From positions 1 to 40,229 of the forward strand of contig NZ_ABCK01000037.1 of NCBI RefSeq assembly GCF_000170755.1: a stretch of 40,229 nt of DNA, written 5' to 3'. The position numbers and the translations under genes are program-made. The stretch is from Lentisphaera araneosa HTCC2155. Lineage in GTDB: Bacteria > Verrucomicrobiota > Lentisphaeria > Lentisphaerales > Lentisphaeraceae. Below are positions 17,235 to 25,035 of this stretch, one piece after another. Under the pieces are notes generated by a model. The model ran no database searches, was not told the origin of the DNA, and was given only the letters and a program-made list of their open reading frames with translations. Within the stretch, counting starts at the first letter, position 1. Every line of letters begins with the position of its first letter.

Positions 17235-19110
17235 CCAATATTTTTGGAGGTGTACTTGGATTAAAAGCTTTTGTTCTATGCTTTTTCCCTTGAGCGCTTT
17301 GCAGTGACTCTGAGTAGAGTGAATAATTCTTCAATTCTTGTAGCTTTTTCCCAAAGTGAATTCGGAAATCTTTGAGCTCATGTCCATTAAGCTCCTCCTT
17401 TATACGCTGTAATTTACCAAAGGGTGGAATTACTTCATTGGGCCACAAACGCAAATTTCGATGAACCAAACTTTTCCCATCCGTATAAGTCCGATTTATA
17501 TTTAAAGAACTAATTATAGTCGTTGAGGTACGAGCCAAACTTGGAGCATTCTTCGTATAATCGACAAAATCGCAAAAGAGCGTCCAACTAGTAATTGAAA
17601 GACGTGTAGCATTATTATCTTGCGCTAAACCCATCTCAACTAAGCCAGCTAAAACAGGACGAATCCTCGTTTTCGGAATTTTTAAATTATTTGCCACTTC
17701 GCTCATCAACTCCTGTAAAGGCATACTGATATTCCCATCCGTATCTAAGCTGCCATAAACTGCCATTAACAAACGAACCTGCATAATAACTTCAAAGGTA
17801 CAATCAGCTACAATCATGGGATGAGCCACATCATCCATTTGCCTAAGGCGCTTAAAAAGCGAACTCATCATTCCTTGAAACCAAGGTGGGAGTTTTTCCA
17901 CTTGACGATGAAGACAATCATTAGAAATCTTAATGCACTTAGTTTTCATGGTCGCACTCACTGTTGCAGAGCGAGTTTTCTCTGTAATCAAGGCCATTTC
18001 ACCAAAAACATCGCCTGGCCCTAAGTGCGTCAGAATATGTTTTTTACCATTAATTCTTTTGTAGACTTCAACCTCACCTTCCACAATTAAAAAAGCGTCA
18101 TTACCCAAATCACCATGTTTAAGGATGATTTGCCCCTTTTTGAAATCAATTTTAGTTGAAATAATTTGACCAGACAGAAAACCATCAATAGCATTAGACA
18201 ACTCTTCGACTGTTTGAAACCTATCTTCCTGCTTTGACGCCATGGCTTTTTCAATAATATCGCATAATTCAACAGGGATTTGTTTCTGCAAAGAAAAATC
18301 GGCTACAGGTTTTACTTTATTGAGCTCTGACCTCTCGATTGTATCAGTTAAACTGGATCCTTTAAAGGGCTGGCGATGAGTGAACAAATGATAGAGTGTC
18401 GCCCCAAGTAAAAAGATATCTGACAGCTCATCCACATCATCAATATCACCGCGAGCTTGCTCTGGCGACATATAACCCGGACTTCCCTTAATAATACCAT
18501 CCATTGTCAAAGATGTATTTGTTGGATGATAAGGAGTCTCACCGTCTTCTTCATCGTACTCGCGATCTTCGTCTCCAAGATACTTCGCGAGCCCCCAGTC
18601 CATCAATAGCACCTCACCAAAGGAGCCTACCATGATATTTTCAGGCTTTATATCGCGGTGAACAACGCCATTGAAATGGGCGAAAGAGACTGCATCACAA
18701 ACCTTTCGAAAAATAGTCAAAAGAGTAAACTGACTGTAAAAGCTTAAAAACTCTTCTTCTCCACTAGAAAGAAGCTTTATAACATCGGATAAAGAATCAC
18801 CTTGGACGTATTTCATTGTGAAGAAAACTTTACCTTCCCCATCCACCCCCAAACTATGCACTGGCACTATATTTGGGTGCTCGAGTCTACCCGTAATCCT
18901 CGCCTCTTCAACAAACTGCAGGATGCGTTCATCATCCTTTGCAATTTTGTCGAGCATGACTTTATAGGCTATATCACGATTCAAAGGGATGTCGTATTTA
19001 CGATGAACTTCACCCATTCCACCAACTTCTAAGAGTCCCCTGTCTTCTAGGTCCTTCCCCTTCTTTAAAGCCTGAATTTGCTTGACTAAATCTTTAGCTT
19101 CATGTTCCAT
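17215..19110 (-). CDS. Ser/Thr protein kinase with cyclic-nucleotide-binding domain
   Basis: 631 residues. The kinase domain (about 24-312) keeps its catalytic residues: glycine loop GGMGEVH, Lys50 in AYKVM, HRDIKPEN (His151-Asn158), D171 in a DWG variant of DFG, and GYMSPEQ. Residues about 320-425 form a cNMP-binding/CRP-like domain (GDLGNDAFLIVEGEVEVY...GPGDVFGEMALITEKTRSATV), with the FGEMAL...TRSATV phosphate-binding cassette present. The C-terminal ~200 residues include a winged-helix-like segment (LMSEVANNLKIPKTRIRPVLAGLVEMGL). No transmembrane helix is seen, so it is probably cytosolic. This is a single-chain analogue of cyclic-nucleotide-gated kinase control. It overlaps bioF by 20 nt and follows the LolA-like gene after 90 nt. 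Confidence 0.9.
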   Translation of the reverse strand: MEHEAKDLVKQIQALKKGKDLEDRGLLEVGGMGEVHRKYDIPLNRDIAYKVMLDKIAKDDERILQFVEEARITGRLEHPNIVPVHSLGVDGEGKVFFTMKYVQGDSLSDVIKLLSSGEEEFLSFYSQFTLLTIFRKVCDAVSFAHFNGVVHRDIKPENIMVGSFGEVLLMDWGLAKYLGDEDREYDEEDGETPYHPTNTSLTMDGIIKGSPGYMSPEQARGDIDDVDELSDIFLLGATLYHLFTHRQPFKGSSLTDTIERSELNKVKPVADFSLQKQIPVELCDIIEKAMASKQEDRFQTVEELSNAIDGFLSGQIISTKIDFKKGQIILKHGDLGNDAFLIVEGEVEVYKRINGKKHILTHLGPGDVFGEMALITEKTRSATVSATMKTKCIKISNDCLHRQVEKLPPWFQGMMSSLFKRLRQMDDVAHPMIVADCTFEVIMQVRLLMAVYGSLDTDGNISMPLQELMSEVANNLKIPKTRIRPVLAGLVEMGLAQDNNATRLSITSWTLFCDFVDYTKNAPSLARTSTTIISSLNINRTYTDGKSLVHRNLRLWPNEVIPPFGKLQRIKEELNGHELKDFRIHFGKKLQELKNYSLYSESLQSAQGKKHRTKAFNPSTPPKILDAFKDV

Positions 19111-19139
19111 TTGAAAACTACACCTATACCAAAATTAAT

Positions 19140-19158
19140 CGTAGATTTGCACTCTACG
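19140..19158 (-). terminator. possible terminator between the LolA-like and kinase genes
   Basis: CGTAGA/TCTACG form a 6-bp stem around a 7-nt loop. On the minus strand the stem is followed by ATTAATTTTGG, only moderately T-rich. It may be a weak terminator or an attenuator within the cluster rather than a strong stop. Confidence 0.3.
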
Positions 19159-19200
19159 TCATTAAAAATAGCAATAAAAGTTTATTTGAACTTAAAGTTC

Positions 19201-19914
19201 TTAAAAATTGAATAATTTTTGAGGAAACTTTAAACCATAATCGCCTTCATGCTCATTAAACTTAATCTGCATGTCGCCATAAGCATTTTTTAAATAGGCT
19301 TCTTTGGGCATAGAACGATTATTCTTTTTGGTAAAACCCTCGAATTGCAACAATCGATCAGGTTTATCAAAATCTAAACTCCCAGTCTTCCACATCACCT
19401 TCACTGGGCCTAAATATTTCTCCGAAATCCATACTTTAGCGTATTCATTCTCATCTGGATCTGCGAGAAGAAATACACGGCATTTAATTCTCGCTAGGCC
19501 CAAATGCTCAACATCATATTCTTTCATCAAGTCCCAGTACATAAAAGATAAACTAAAATCACCGGGGCGTAACTGTAATTTATCGTACAATTCCTTGTTT
19601 TTTGATTCAAGTTCTTTAGTCGAGTGGGCCTCACCAAAACTATAGGCGACCTTCATCACACTCTCTTCTAGCTTGGTCTTCACAACTAAGCTATCTTTAC
19701 GCATGAGGGCAGTTAAAATAAAGGGGTAACGAGCTCTCTCCCCTTCTTTAGGTCGAGTATTGATATTGCCTTTCATTTTAAGCCACGATTCTCCAATTAA
19801 AGCTTTTCTTGCCAAGGCCACAAAACTCTCTGTGCTCATTTTTGATCGATCTTCTTGAGCCACGGCGCTTAGTGACATCACAAAACACAACAAACTAAAT
19901 ACTGTAATCTTCAT
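19201..19914 (-). CDS. exported LolA-like outer-membrane lipoprotein-sorting protein
   Basis: 237 residues from the ATG at 19914, which has AGGA at proper spacing and a clean signal peptide (MKITVFSLLCFVMSLSAVAQ). Upstream in-frame codons would run into the ligase gene. The mature part is beta-rich and matches the general pattern of the LolA/COG2834 superfamily: 'LKMKGNINTRPKEGERARYPFILTALMRKDSLVVKTK', then 'RPGDFSLSFMYWDLMKEYDVEHLGLARIKCRVFLL', 'YAKVWISEKYLGPVKVMW'. Such periplasmic half-barrels bind hydrophobic ligands or lipids. It starts 11 nt after the OleC-like ligase, which suggests a shared lipid-related job. Superfamily call moderate; exact function unknown. Confidence 0.7.
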   Translation of the reverse strand: MKITVFSLLCFVMSLSAVAQEDRSKMSTESFVALARKALIGESWLKMKGNINTRPKEGERARYPFILTALMRKDSLVVKTKLEESVMKVAYSFGEAHSTKELESKNKELYDKLQLRPGDFSLSFMYWDLMKEYDVEHLGLARIKCRVFLLADPDENEYAKVWISEKYLGPVKVMWKTGSLDFDKPDRLLQFEGFTKKNNRSMPKEAYLKNAYGDMQIKFNEHEGDYGLKFPQKLFNF

Positions 19915-19925
19915 CCTAAATCCTC

Positions 19926-21575
19926 TTAAATCTCTTTTTGGGCCCATTCACGCAATAGGTCACGTTTAATTTTTGCATTGTGACGAACATCCACGGGGAA
20001 ATCTGCCTTAAATAAAAACTTATCTATCTTCAAATTAGGTAACTTTTGCTTTAATAAATCGACAAATTCCTGAATAGCAACTTTCTGACGATCTTGACTC
20101 TCGAGTAATTTTTCGCAATTAGGTTCAACAATCAAAGCCGCTTCTTTCTCATTAAGGGGAACCAAGGCACTGCGCTTAACATTTTTATGTAAATTGAGCA
20201 CATTCTCAATCTTATCCGTACAGAGCAATTCTTGTTCTATCTCAACGCGTTCATTCTTACGTCCACAAAACCATAAGTAACCCTGTTCGTCGAAATAGCC
20301 TAAATCCCCCATCCTATGCCAGATCTTATCCCCATCATAAATTTTTGATTTCTTTGTCCCTTTAGAGTTATTGTAATACTCATGAGTCGTAATCGGCCCT
20401 GAGTTGACAATTTCCCCCACTTCACCAGGCTTCAAGACAATATCATTCGACCACTCTTCTACGGCATCATCACTTATTTTAATAATTTTTACATCATATT
20501 CACCTGACATGGGTTTCCCCACACAAGTCCCGTCGCCCGCTTCCGAGCGTTCCGCACTAAAACTCAAGACTTCTGAGCCCTTCATACTCGTCAGGGGCAA
20601 TGATTCCGTGGCACCATAAGGAACATAAATTTCAGCACCCTCTTTCAAAATATTATTTAAATAGCGTCGATGTAAGTCTGGCTCAACGGAACATCCCGCC
20701 ATCACTAAACAACGAACTGAATTTAATTTGTGATTATTCTCCTCACAATAATCGGCCATCACTTTCCAAAAGGCTGGTGACCCAAATGAGAAACTCACAT
20801 CCTGCTCTTCCATGATTTGCAAAATCTTCTCAGGGTCGGCTGCCGCGGGTTTAGAAGTATCCATATCGGGGATCACCGTGGGCATCCCCATACAAACTGC
20901 GAACAGTGCAAACAGAGGGAAGACACTCATATCCATATCTGTCGTTGCCACTTCATACTGCTCTTTAATGATATCCAACTGGAAATTAAAGATCTTACAA
21001 GTGTAAACTACCCCTTTAGCGGGACCTGTACTTCCACTCGTAAAAAGCAAAGCAGCTACATCACTCTGTTCCATTTGGCAGGCGGGATAAAACTTCTCTT
21101 GAAAGCTAACTGACTTTAAGTTCTTAACCCCAATAATAGGACAGAAACCGAGGCTCCACTTAATCTTAACACCCTCGAAAGCTTTACAATTAAAAAGCTT
21201 AAACACAAACACTGCTGGCAAGCCCACAATCGCTTCGGCTTTGGCCTGCTCAACACAATTAAGCAAATGCTTTGGTCCCATTCCCGGATCAATAAAAACC
21301 GGTACAGCCCCCACTTTAAACAAGGCAAAAGTCAGCGCACACAAATCGGCTCCCGGTTTTACACCCAAGAGCACTCGACTGCCTTTCGTAATCCCCGATT
21401 CAGCGAAAGCTCGCGCATATTTAGAGCTCAACTCTTCTAACTGCAAAAACGTCAGGTGCTTATAAATTCCCCCTCCCGAGTTTTCATCACGTTTATGAAG
21501 TTCGATGACCGCACGCTTGTGTGCTTGCTGATCAACTTGTTCTTCTAAACGGCAAGCTATATTGGCATTGCTCAT
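19926..21575 (-). CDS. OleC-like acyl-AMP ligase (ANL superfamily)
   Basis: 549 residues. It has the ANL adenylation signatures LLFTSGSTGPAKGVVYT (P-loop), YGATESLPL, and a C-terminal hinge/lid with HRMGDLGYFDEQGYLWFCGRKNERV and the late lysine in HNAKIKRDLL. The N-terminal stretch TFALFKVGAVPVFIDPGMGPKHLLNCV closely resembles OleC, the beta-lactone synthetase of olefin biosynthesis, and related planctomycete 'peptide synthase' annotations. No OleA, OleB or OleD gene is beside it, so beta-lactone or olefin formation is unproven and a fatty-acyl ligase role is equally possible. The start has a weak ribosome-binding site and lies 11 nt after the PRPP-synthetase-like gene. Confidence 0.8.
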   Translation of the reverse strand: MSNANIACRLEEQVDQQAHKRAVIELHKRDENSGGGIYKHLTFLQLEELSSKYARAFAESGITKGSRVLLGVKPGADLCALTFALFKVGAVPVFIDPGMGPKHLLNCVEQAKAEAIVGLPAVFVFKLFNCKAFEGVKIKWSLGFCPIIGVKNLKSVSFQEKFYPACQMEQSDVAALLFTSGSTGPAKGVVYTCKIFNFQLDIIKEQYEVATTDMDMSVFPLFALFAVCMGMPTVIPDMDTSKPAAADPEKILQIMEEQDVSFSFGSPAFWKVMADYCEENNHKLNSVRCLVMAGCSVEPDLHRRYLNNILKEGAEIYVPYGATESLPLTSMKGSEVLSFSAERSEAGDGTCVGKPMSGEYDVKIIKISDDAVEEWSNDIVLKPGEVGEIVNSGPITTHEYYNNSKGTKKSKIYDGDKIWHRMGDLGYFDEQGYLWFCGRKNERVEIEQELLCTDKIENVLNLHKNVKRSALVPLNEKEAALIVEPNCEKLLESQDRQKVAIQEFVDLLKQKLPNLKIDKFLFKADFPVDVRHNAKIKRDLLREWAQKEI

Positions 21576-21586
21576 AAAAAAAATTC

Positions 21587-22759
21587 TTATTTATTCCCAA
21601 AGGCAGAAGAAATATGCTGTTTCCAACGTGGGTTTTTCGAACTGATATCTACGCTATAAAGCTCACCCGGCGAAGAGGCAATTTCTTTACCAGTCACAAT
21701 CTTATTGAGTTTATTCGCAATCCAGTTTTCCAGTTTCAAGACTGTAATTTTCTTACGCAAACGACCTTGTTGGTCGCGGTTTAAAATGGCTGGAATTGTA
21801 TTGGTTGTCACAATTTCATCAATTGAATGATCAGCTAATTTCTCACGGCTCTCCGCAGATGAATGGAAGTGAGTTACACAGAAGATGATTCTTCTTGGCT
21901 TATATTGCTTGAGAATACGACAACATTTCACAATTGTTGTACCCGTTCTTACCATATCATCAAAGACAATAACATCTTTACCCTCAATGTCTTCCATACC
22001 AATATCTGAATCTTCACTTGGCTCCATTTCAATGGCACGTTCGCCCGAACGAACTTTATCCATTTTCAAGATCGGCGGATTGAGGTGTGACATCTCATCT
22101 TTAATCATTTGAACAAAAGGTACCGCTCCTTTATCCGGCGCACAAAGGATCGTTTTTCCTGGGTCAACAATACCTGAACTCGCTAAGTAATGCGAGAATA
22201 TATCGCAAGGTACATAGTTATGAAAATAACCATTCAGCTCTTTTTGGAACAAGTTTTGAGTTGAGAACGAGTGATTGTGAATCGTGAAAGCCTGATCCAC
22301 ACCCGCTAAAGATAAAAGCTGTGCATAGAGCAAAGCTGTAAAGGGTTGACCATCGAATTTTTTTCTTATTTCAGCGCTACGTTCTTCATTAAAAAACGAA
22401 TGTTCGTGCCTAGGCCCACGATCCTGACAAGAGTAAAACAAATCAGGTTCCATCAAAATCACTTGTTCAGCACCATTGTCTTTTGCGGCTCTCGCAATGA
22501 CGAGGTTTCTCATTGAGAGCGAATTTCTTGAGAAAGTTAAAGATTGAGTCGAGACAATAACAACCGTCTTCCCCTTTAGGTAATAGCCAATATCTTCAAA
22601 GGCCGTCTCATCATTGATGAAACGAGGACAGAATTCAGTATTCTGAAAATCTTTTAGTGCTATAACATCCGAAATATCAACTACTTGACCACAAAAGTGA
22701 GCCACATCAATTGCGAAAGGGTTGTCAGAAGTGTTACCGATGATAATCGTGTTTTTCAT
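21587..22759 (-). CDS. prs: ribose-phosphate pyrophosphokinase (PRPP synthetase) family, long variant
   Basis: 390 residues, against about 315 for typical bacterial Prs. It would make PRPP from ribose-5-phosphate and ATP. Family landmarks are shifted but visible: LFYSCQDRGPRHEHS in place of the usual YARQDRK flexible loop, with about 20 extra residues before GQPFTALLYAQLL; FTIHNHS in place of DLHAxQ; CAPDKGA for SPDxGG; and the PRPP loop VIVFDDMVRTGTTIVKC. The fold is clear, but the altered loop, an extra C-terminus (about 345-390) and the TGTT loop suggest a divergent clade or a paralogue with another pyrophosphate or sugar substrate. It is the first gene of a minus-strand cluster with the OleC-like ligase. 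Confidence 0.78.
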   Translation of the reverse strand: MKNTIIIGNTSDNPFAIDVAHFCGQVVDISDVIALKDFQNTEFCPRFINDETAFEDIGYYLKGKTVVIVSTQSLTFSRNSLSMRNLVIARAAKDNGAEQVILMEPDLFYSCQDRGPRHEHSFFNEERSAEIRKKFDGQPFTALLYAQLLSLAGVDQAFTIHNHSFSTQNLFQKELNGYFHNYVPCDIFSHYLASSGIVDPGKTILCAPDKGAVPFVQMIKDEMSHLNPPILKMDKVRSGERAIEMEPSEDSDIGMEDIEGKDVIVFDDMVRTGTTIVKCCRILKQYKPRRIIFCVTHFHSSAESREKLADHSIDEIVTTNTIPAILNRDQQGRLRKKITVLKLENWIANKLNKIVTGKEIASSPGELYSVDISSKNPRWKQHISSAFGNK

Positions 22760-22928
22760 GATTTGTAGGCCTTGTTTAATAGATAATAAAATCCCGAAAA
22801 ACTAAAGGTATATGAACTCTTTTCAAGACAGGCTTTTTTAAAGTCCTCTCTTTTTTAAATCTTTCGGTGGACAAAAAAAGCAACATTTAGTCGAGTTTTG
22901 AACTTAAACCTCTGTAGACATCACCAAC

Positions 22929-22958
22929 TTGGGTGATAGATTAGCCCCCAATTATTAA
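22929..22958 (+). promoter_or_regulatory. candidate promoter for the EIIA/FGE-fold/xer operon
   Basis: TTGGGT (22929-22934), 18-nt spacer, TATTAA (22953-22958). It would give a leader of only about 15 nt, consistent with the lack of a visible Shine-Dalgarno before the GTG start at 22981. The rest of 22760-22980 shows no gene or clear hairpin. Confidence 0.3.
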
Positions 22959-22980
22959 TCGTATTGAGTTTTGATATTTA

Positions 22981-23430
22981 GTGAATCTAATCAATTACAT
23001 AGATCGCCAACGCGTCATTTTCCTAGAAGCGAATGAAATCAATTCAGCTCTCGAAGAAATGGTCGAGGCCTCTCGCGAAAAAGTCAATAACTCCGATAAC
23101 TTCCTCCAAGCACTGATCAATAGAGAAGAACTCATGAGCACGGGTTTCGGCTTCGGAATTGCCTACCCACATGCCAAAACACCCGATATCGACGAGTTTT
23201 TTATCACAATTGGCATAAGTAAGGCCGGTATTGACTGGAAATCATTTGACCAAAAAGATGCTCAGCTTATCTTTATGATAGGCGGTCCTGATGGTCAACA
23301 AGATATTTACTTAAAACTCTTGGCTGGTTTATCAAGCTTTCTAAAAAATAGTCAACTTCATGATCAACTCACAAATTTTTGTGAAGATATTGACTCATTT
23401 TACCAATTTATAGTTAAAAATCTCAACTAG
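22981..23430 (+). CDS. PTS EIIA type-2 domain protein (PtsN/FruA-like)
   Basis: 149 residues, a lone EIIA domain. The phospho-accepting histidine is H64 in GFGFGIAYPHAKTP, and the later FMIGGPDGQQDIYLKLLAGLSSFLKN segment is typical of the fructose/nitrogen EIIA family. The GTG start is fixed by an in-frame TGA three codons upstream. No ribosome-binding site is evident. With no EIIB, EIIC or HPr gene nearby, it is more likely a regulatory (PtsN-type) protein than part of a transporter, as in many PVC bacteria. The next gene starts 6 nt after its stop. Confidence 0.85.
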   Translation: MNLINYIDRQRVIFLEANEINSALEEMVEASREKVNNSDNFLQALINREELMSTGFGFGIAYPHAKTPDIDEFFITIGISKAGIDWKSFDQKDAQLIFMIGGPDGQQDIYLKLLAGLSSFLKNSQLHDQLTNFCEDIDSFYQFIVKNLN

Positions 23431-23436
23431 TAAAAC

Positions 23437-25032
23437 ATGAATCAAAAACGTCCTCCTAGCGCCAAAAAATTTATCCGCAAGCAAAAATCTGCTGACCCGG
23501 GTGAAGCCAAACGCGGCTTAAAAGTTAAAAAAAGTGGCAACCAATCTTCATCGGTTCGAGACACCAAAACGGGTGGACTCAAAATCAAAGGTGCCTCAAA
23601 CAAGACTGGTTCACTCAAAATCAAAAAAGCTGGCCAGGATTCACAAATACCCGGAAGCCAAACGGGTGGACTTAAAATTAAGAGTGCCTCAAATCAAACC
23701 GGTTCACTCAAAATCAAAAAACCTGGTCAAGATTCTCAAATACCTGGAACAAAGACAACCGGCCTCAAAATCAAAAGCGCCTCAAATCAAACCAACGCGA
23801 CTGGCTTATCCATTAAAAAAGGTAAGACAGCCTCTCACATCTTAAGACGTAAAAATAGCGGCAACGAAACCGCGACTCCAGATGGCTTAAACGTCAAACG
23901 CCCAGGTGGTAAAACGCAAGGTGTCGGCCTCAAAGTTTCTGGACGCAAAGCCAAAGATCAAATTAATAAAATCCAAGCGAACGTCCTGAATAATAACGCT
24001 GCCAACGACGCCCCCCCTGAAAATTTCAAGCTTAAATCCTCAGGCAACAACACACTTAACGAACAAGCTTTCCACGCACATACACCGAGCAACGGTCTAT
24101 TTGGCAATATCAAAGCTGCCGTTAAAAAAGAGGAAACTCCCGCAAAACCATTAAAGAAAGCCGCTCCAGTTCTCGACCCACTGCTTTCAAGTCCTGATAC
24201 GCTGACCGAAGCGAATACCGACGCTCCGCCTCCGCCTCCGCCTTTAGCTCCTGCAGTTGTTCCAGAAGCTAGCCCAGAACCAGTGGCCGCTCCTGTAGCA
24301 CCTCCTGTGGCACCAAGCTCTACGGGTGATAACGAATATGCAGATACCCAAGGCATTCCATTTTGTCTCATTCCTGCAGGAAACTATGTCGTTGGTACTG
24401 ATAACCGCCCTCATGAAGTCACTATCCCCTTTGGCATTAGCAAATTCCAAATCACCAAAGATCAATTCTTTCATTACCTCAATGAAACGGGCCAAAGCCT
24501 ACCAGAAGAGGAAGTCGAAAAGATCAACACTGTTGCGCCTTACGCAACATGCCCCATCGTCAACATCAGTTGGAACGACGCCAAAAACTACTGCCGCTGG
24601 CTTCGTAAAGTCACTGGCGAGTACTACAACCTCCCCACTTCATACGAATGGGAAGCTGCGGCTCGTGGCACTTACGGTCTTCACTACCCTTGGGGCGAGC
24701 AATCTCCCACAATAGAAGTCGCTCTATTCAACGATGGTGTCAATGAACCTCTTTCTTGTTCTTCAGTAGATTACTATGCCAATAACTGCAGCCCTTACGG
24801 CGTTGTGGGCATGGTCGGCAACGCAATGGAATGGACCAACGACTCATTTGACGACGAGCGCGATCCACACATTCTAAAAGGCGGTTCTTGGAGATCTCCC
24901 ATCGATTTCTGTAACACTCACTCAAGTGTGGTTTCTTACCCACCAAGCCGTAGAGAAGATTACTTCGGCTTCCGCGTCATCCACGTTCCTGCTGAGTACT
25001 TTAAAGATTACTATATTGCCAATATGACCTAA
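23437..25032 (+). CDS. FGE/SUMF1-fold protein with N-terminal repeats and Pro-rich linker
   Basis: 531 residues. Residues 45-128 hold tandem repeats rich in Lys, Ser, Gly and Thr (separate entry). Residues about 255-297 are a Pro/Ala-rich linker. The C-terminal ~210 residues form an FGE-sulfatase (SUMF1) domain: IPFCLIPAGNYVVGTD, CPIVNISWNDAKNYCRWL, LPTSYEWEAAARG, GMVGNAMEWTND, LKGGSWRS and YFGFRVI. Of the two catalytic cysteines of formylglycine-generating enzyme, the second is present (C492) but the first is Ser487 (GGSWRS where FGE has GGSxxC). Formylglycine synthesis is therefore unlikely; a binding or other enzymatic role of the fold is more probable. No signal peptide is seen. It is coupled to the upstream EIIA gene (6-nt gap) and the downstream recombinase (3-nt gap). 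Confidence 0.82.
   Translation: MNQKRPPSAKKFIRKQKSADPGEAKRGLKVKKSGNQSSSVRDTKTGGLKIKGASNKTGSLKIKKAGQDSQIPGSQTGGLKIKSASNQTGSLKIKKPGQDSQIPGTKTTGLKIKSASNQTNATGLSIKKGKTASHILRRKNSGNETATPDGLNVKRPGGKTQGVGLKVSGRKAKDQINKIQANVLNNNAANDAPPENFKLKSSGNNTLNEQAFHAHTPSNGLFGNIKAAVKKEETPAKPLKKAAPVLDPLLSSPDTLTEANTDAPPPPPPLAPAVVPEASPEPVAAPVAPPVAPSSTGDNEYADTQGIPFCLIPAGNYVVGTDNRPHEVTIPFGISKFQITKDQFFHYLNETGQSLPEEEVEKINTVAPYATCPIVNISWNDAKNYCRWLRKVTGEYYNLPTSYEWEAAARGTYGLHYPWGEQSPTIEVALFNDGVNEPLSCSSVDYYANNCSPYGVVGMVGNAMEWTNDSFDDERDPHILKGGSWRSPIDFCNTHSSVVSYPPSRREDYFGFRVIHVPAEYFKDYYIANMT
23569..23820 (+). repeat. in-gene 93-bp tandem repeat (31-residue units)
   Basis: Two full units (23569-23661 and 23662-23754) and a partial third encode TGGLKIKxASNxTGSLKIKK followed by xGQDSQIPGxx. 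Each unit itself contains two 'GxLKIK' half-repeats. The nucleotide sequence is repeated closely enough to have arisen by recent slippage or duplication. The peptide is basic and predicted disordered. Confidence 0.85.
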
Positions 25033-25035
25033 ATC

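Noticed and set aside
23569-23820. Possible CRISPR array
   Set aside because: Repeats are in frame, adjacent and without unique spacers; they encode the protein tail.
23534-23845. Repetitive plus-strand frame inside the FGE-fold gene
   Set aside because: Repeats only because it is an alternative frame of the 93-bp coding repeat.
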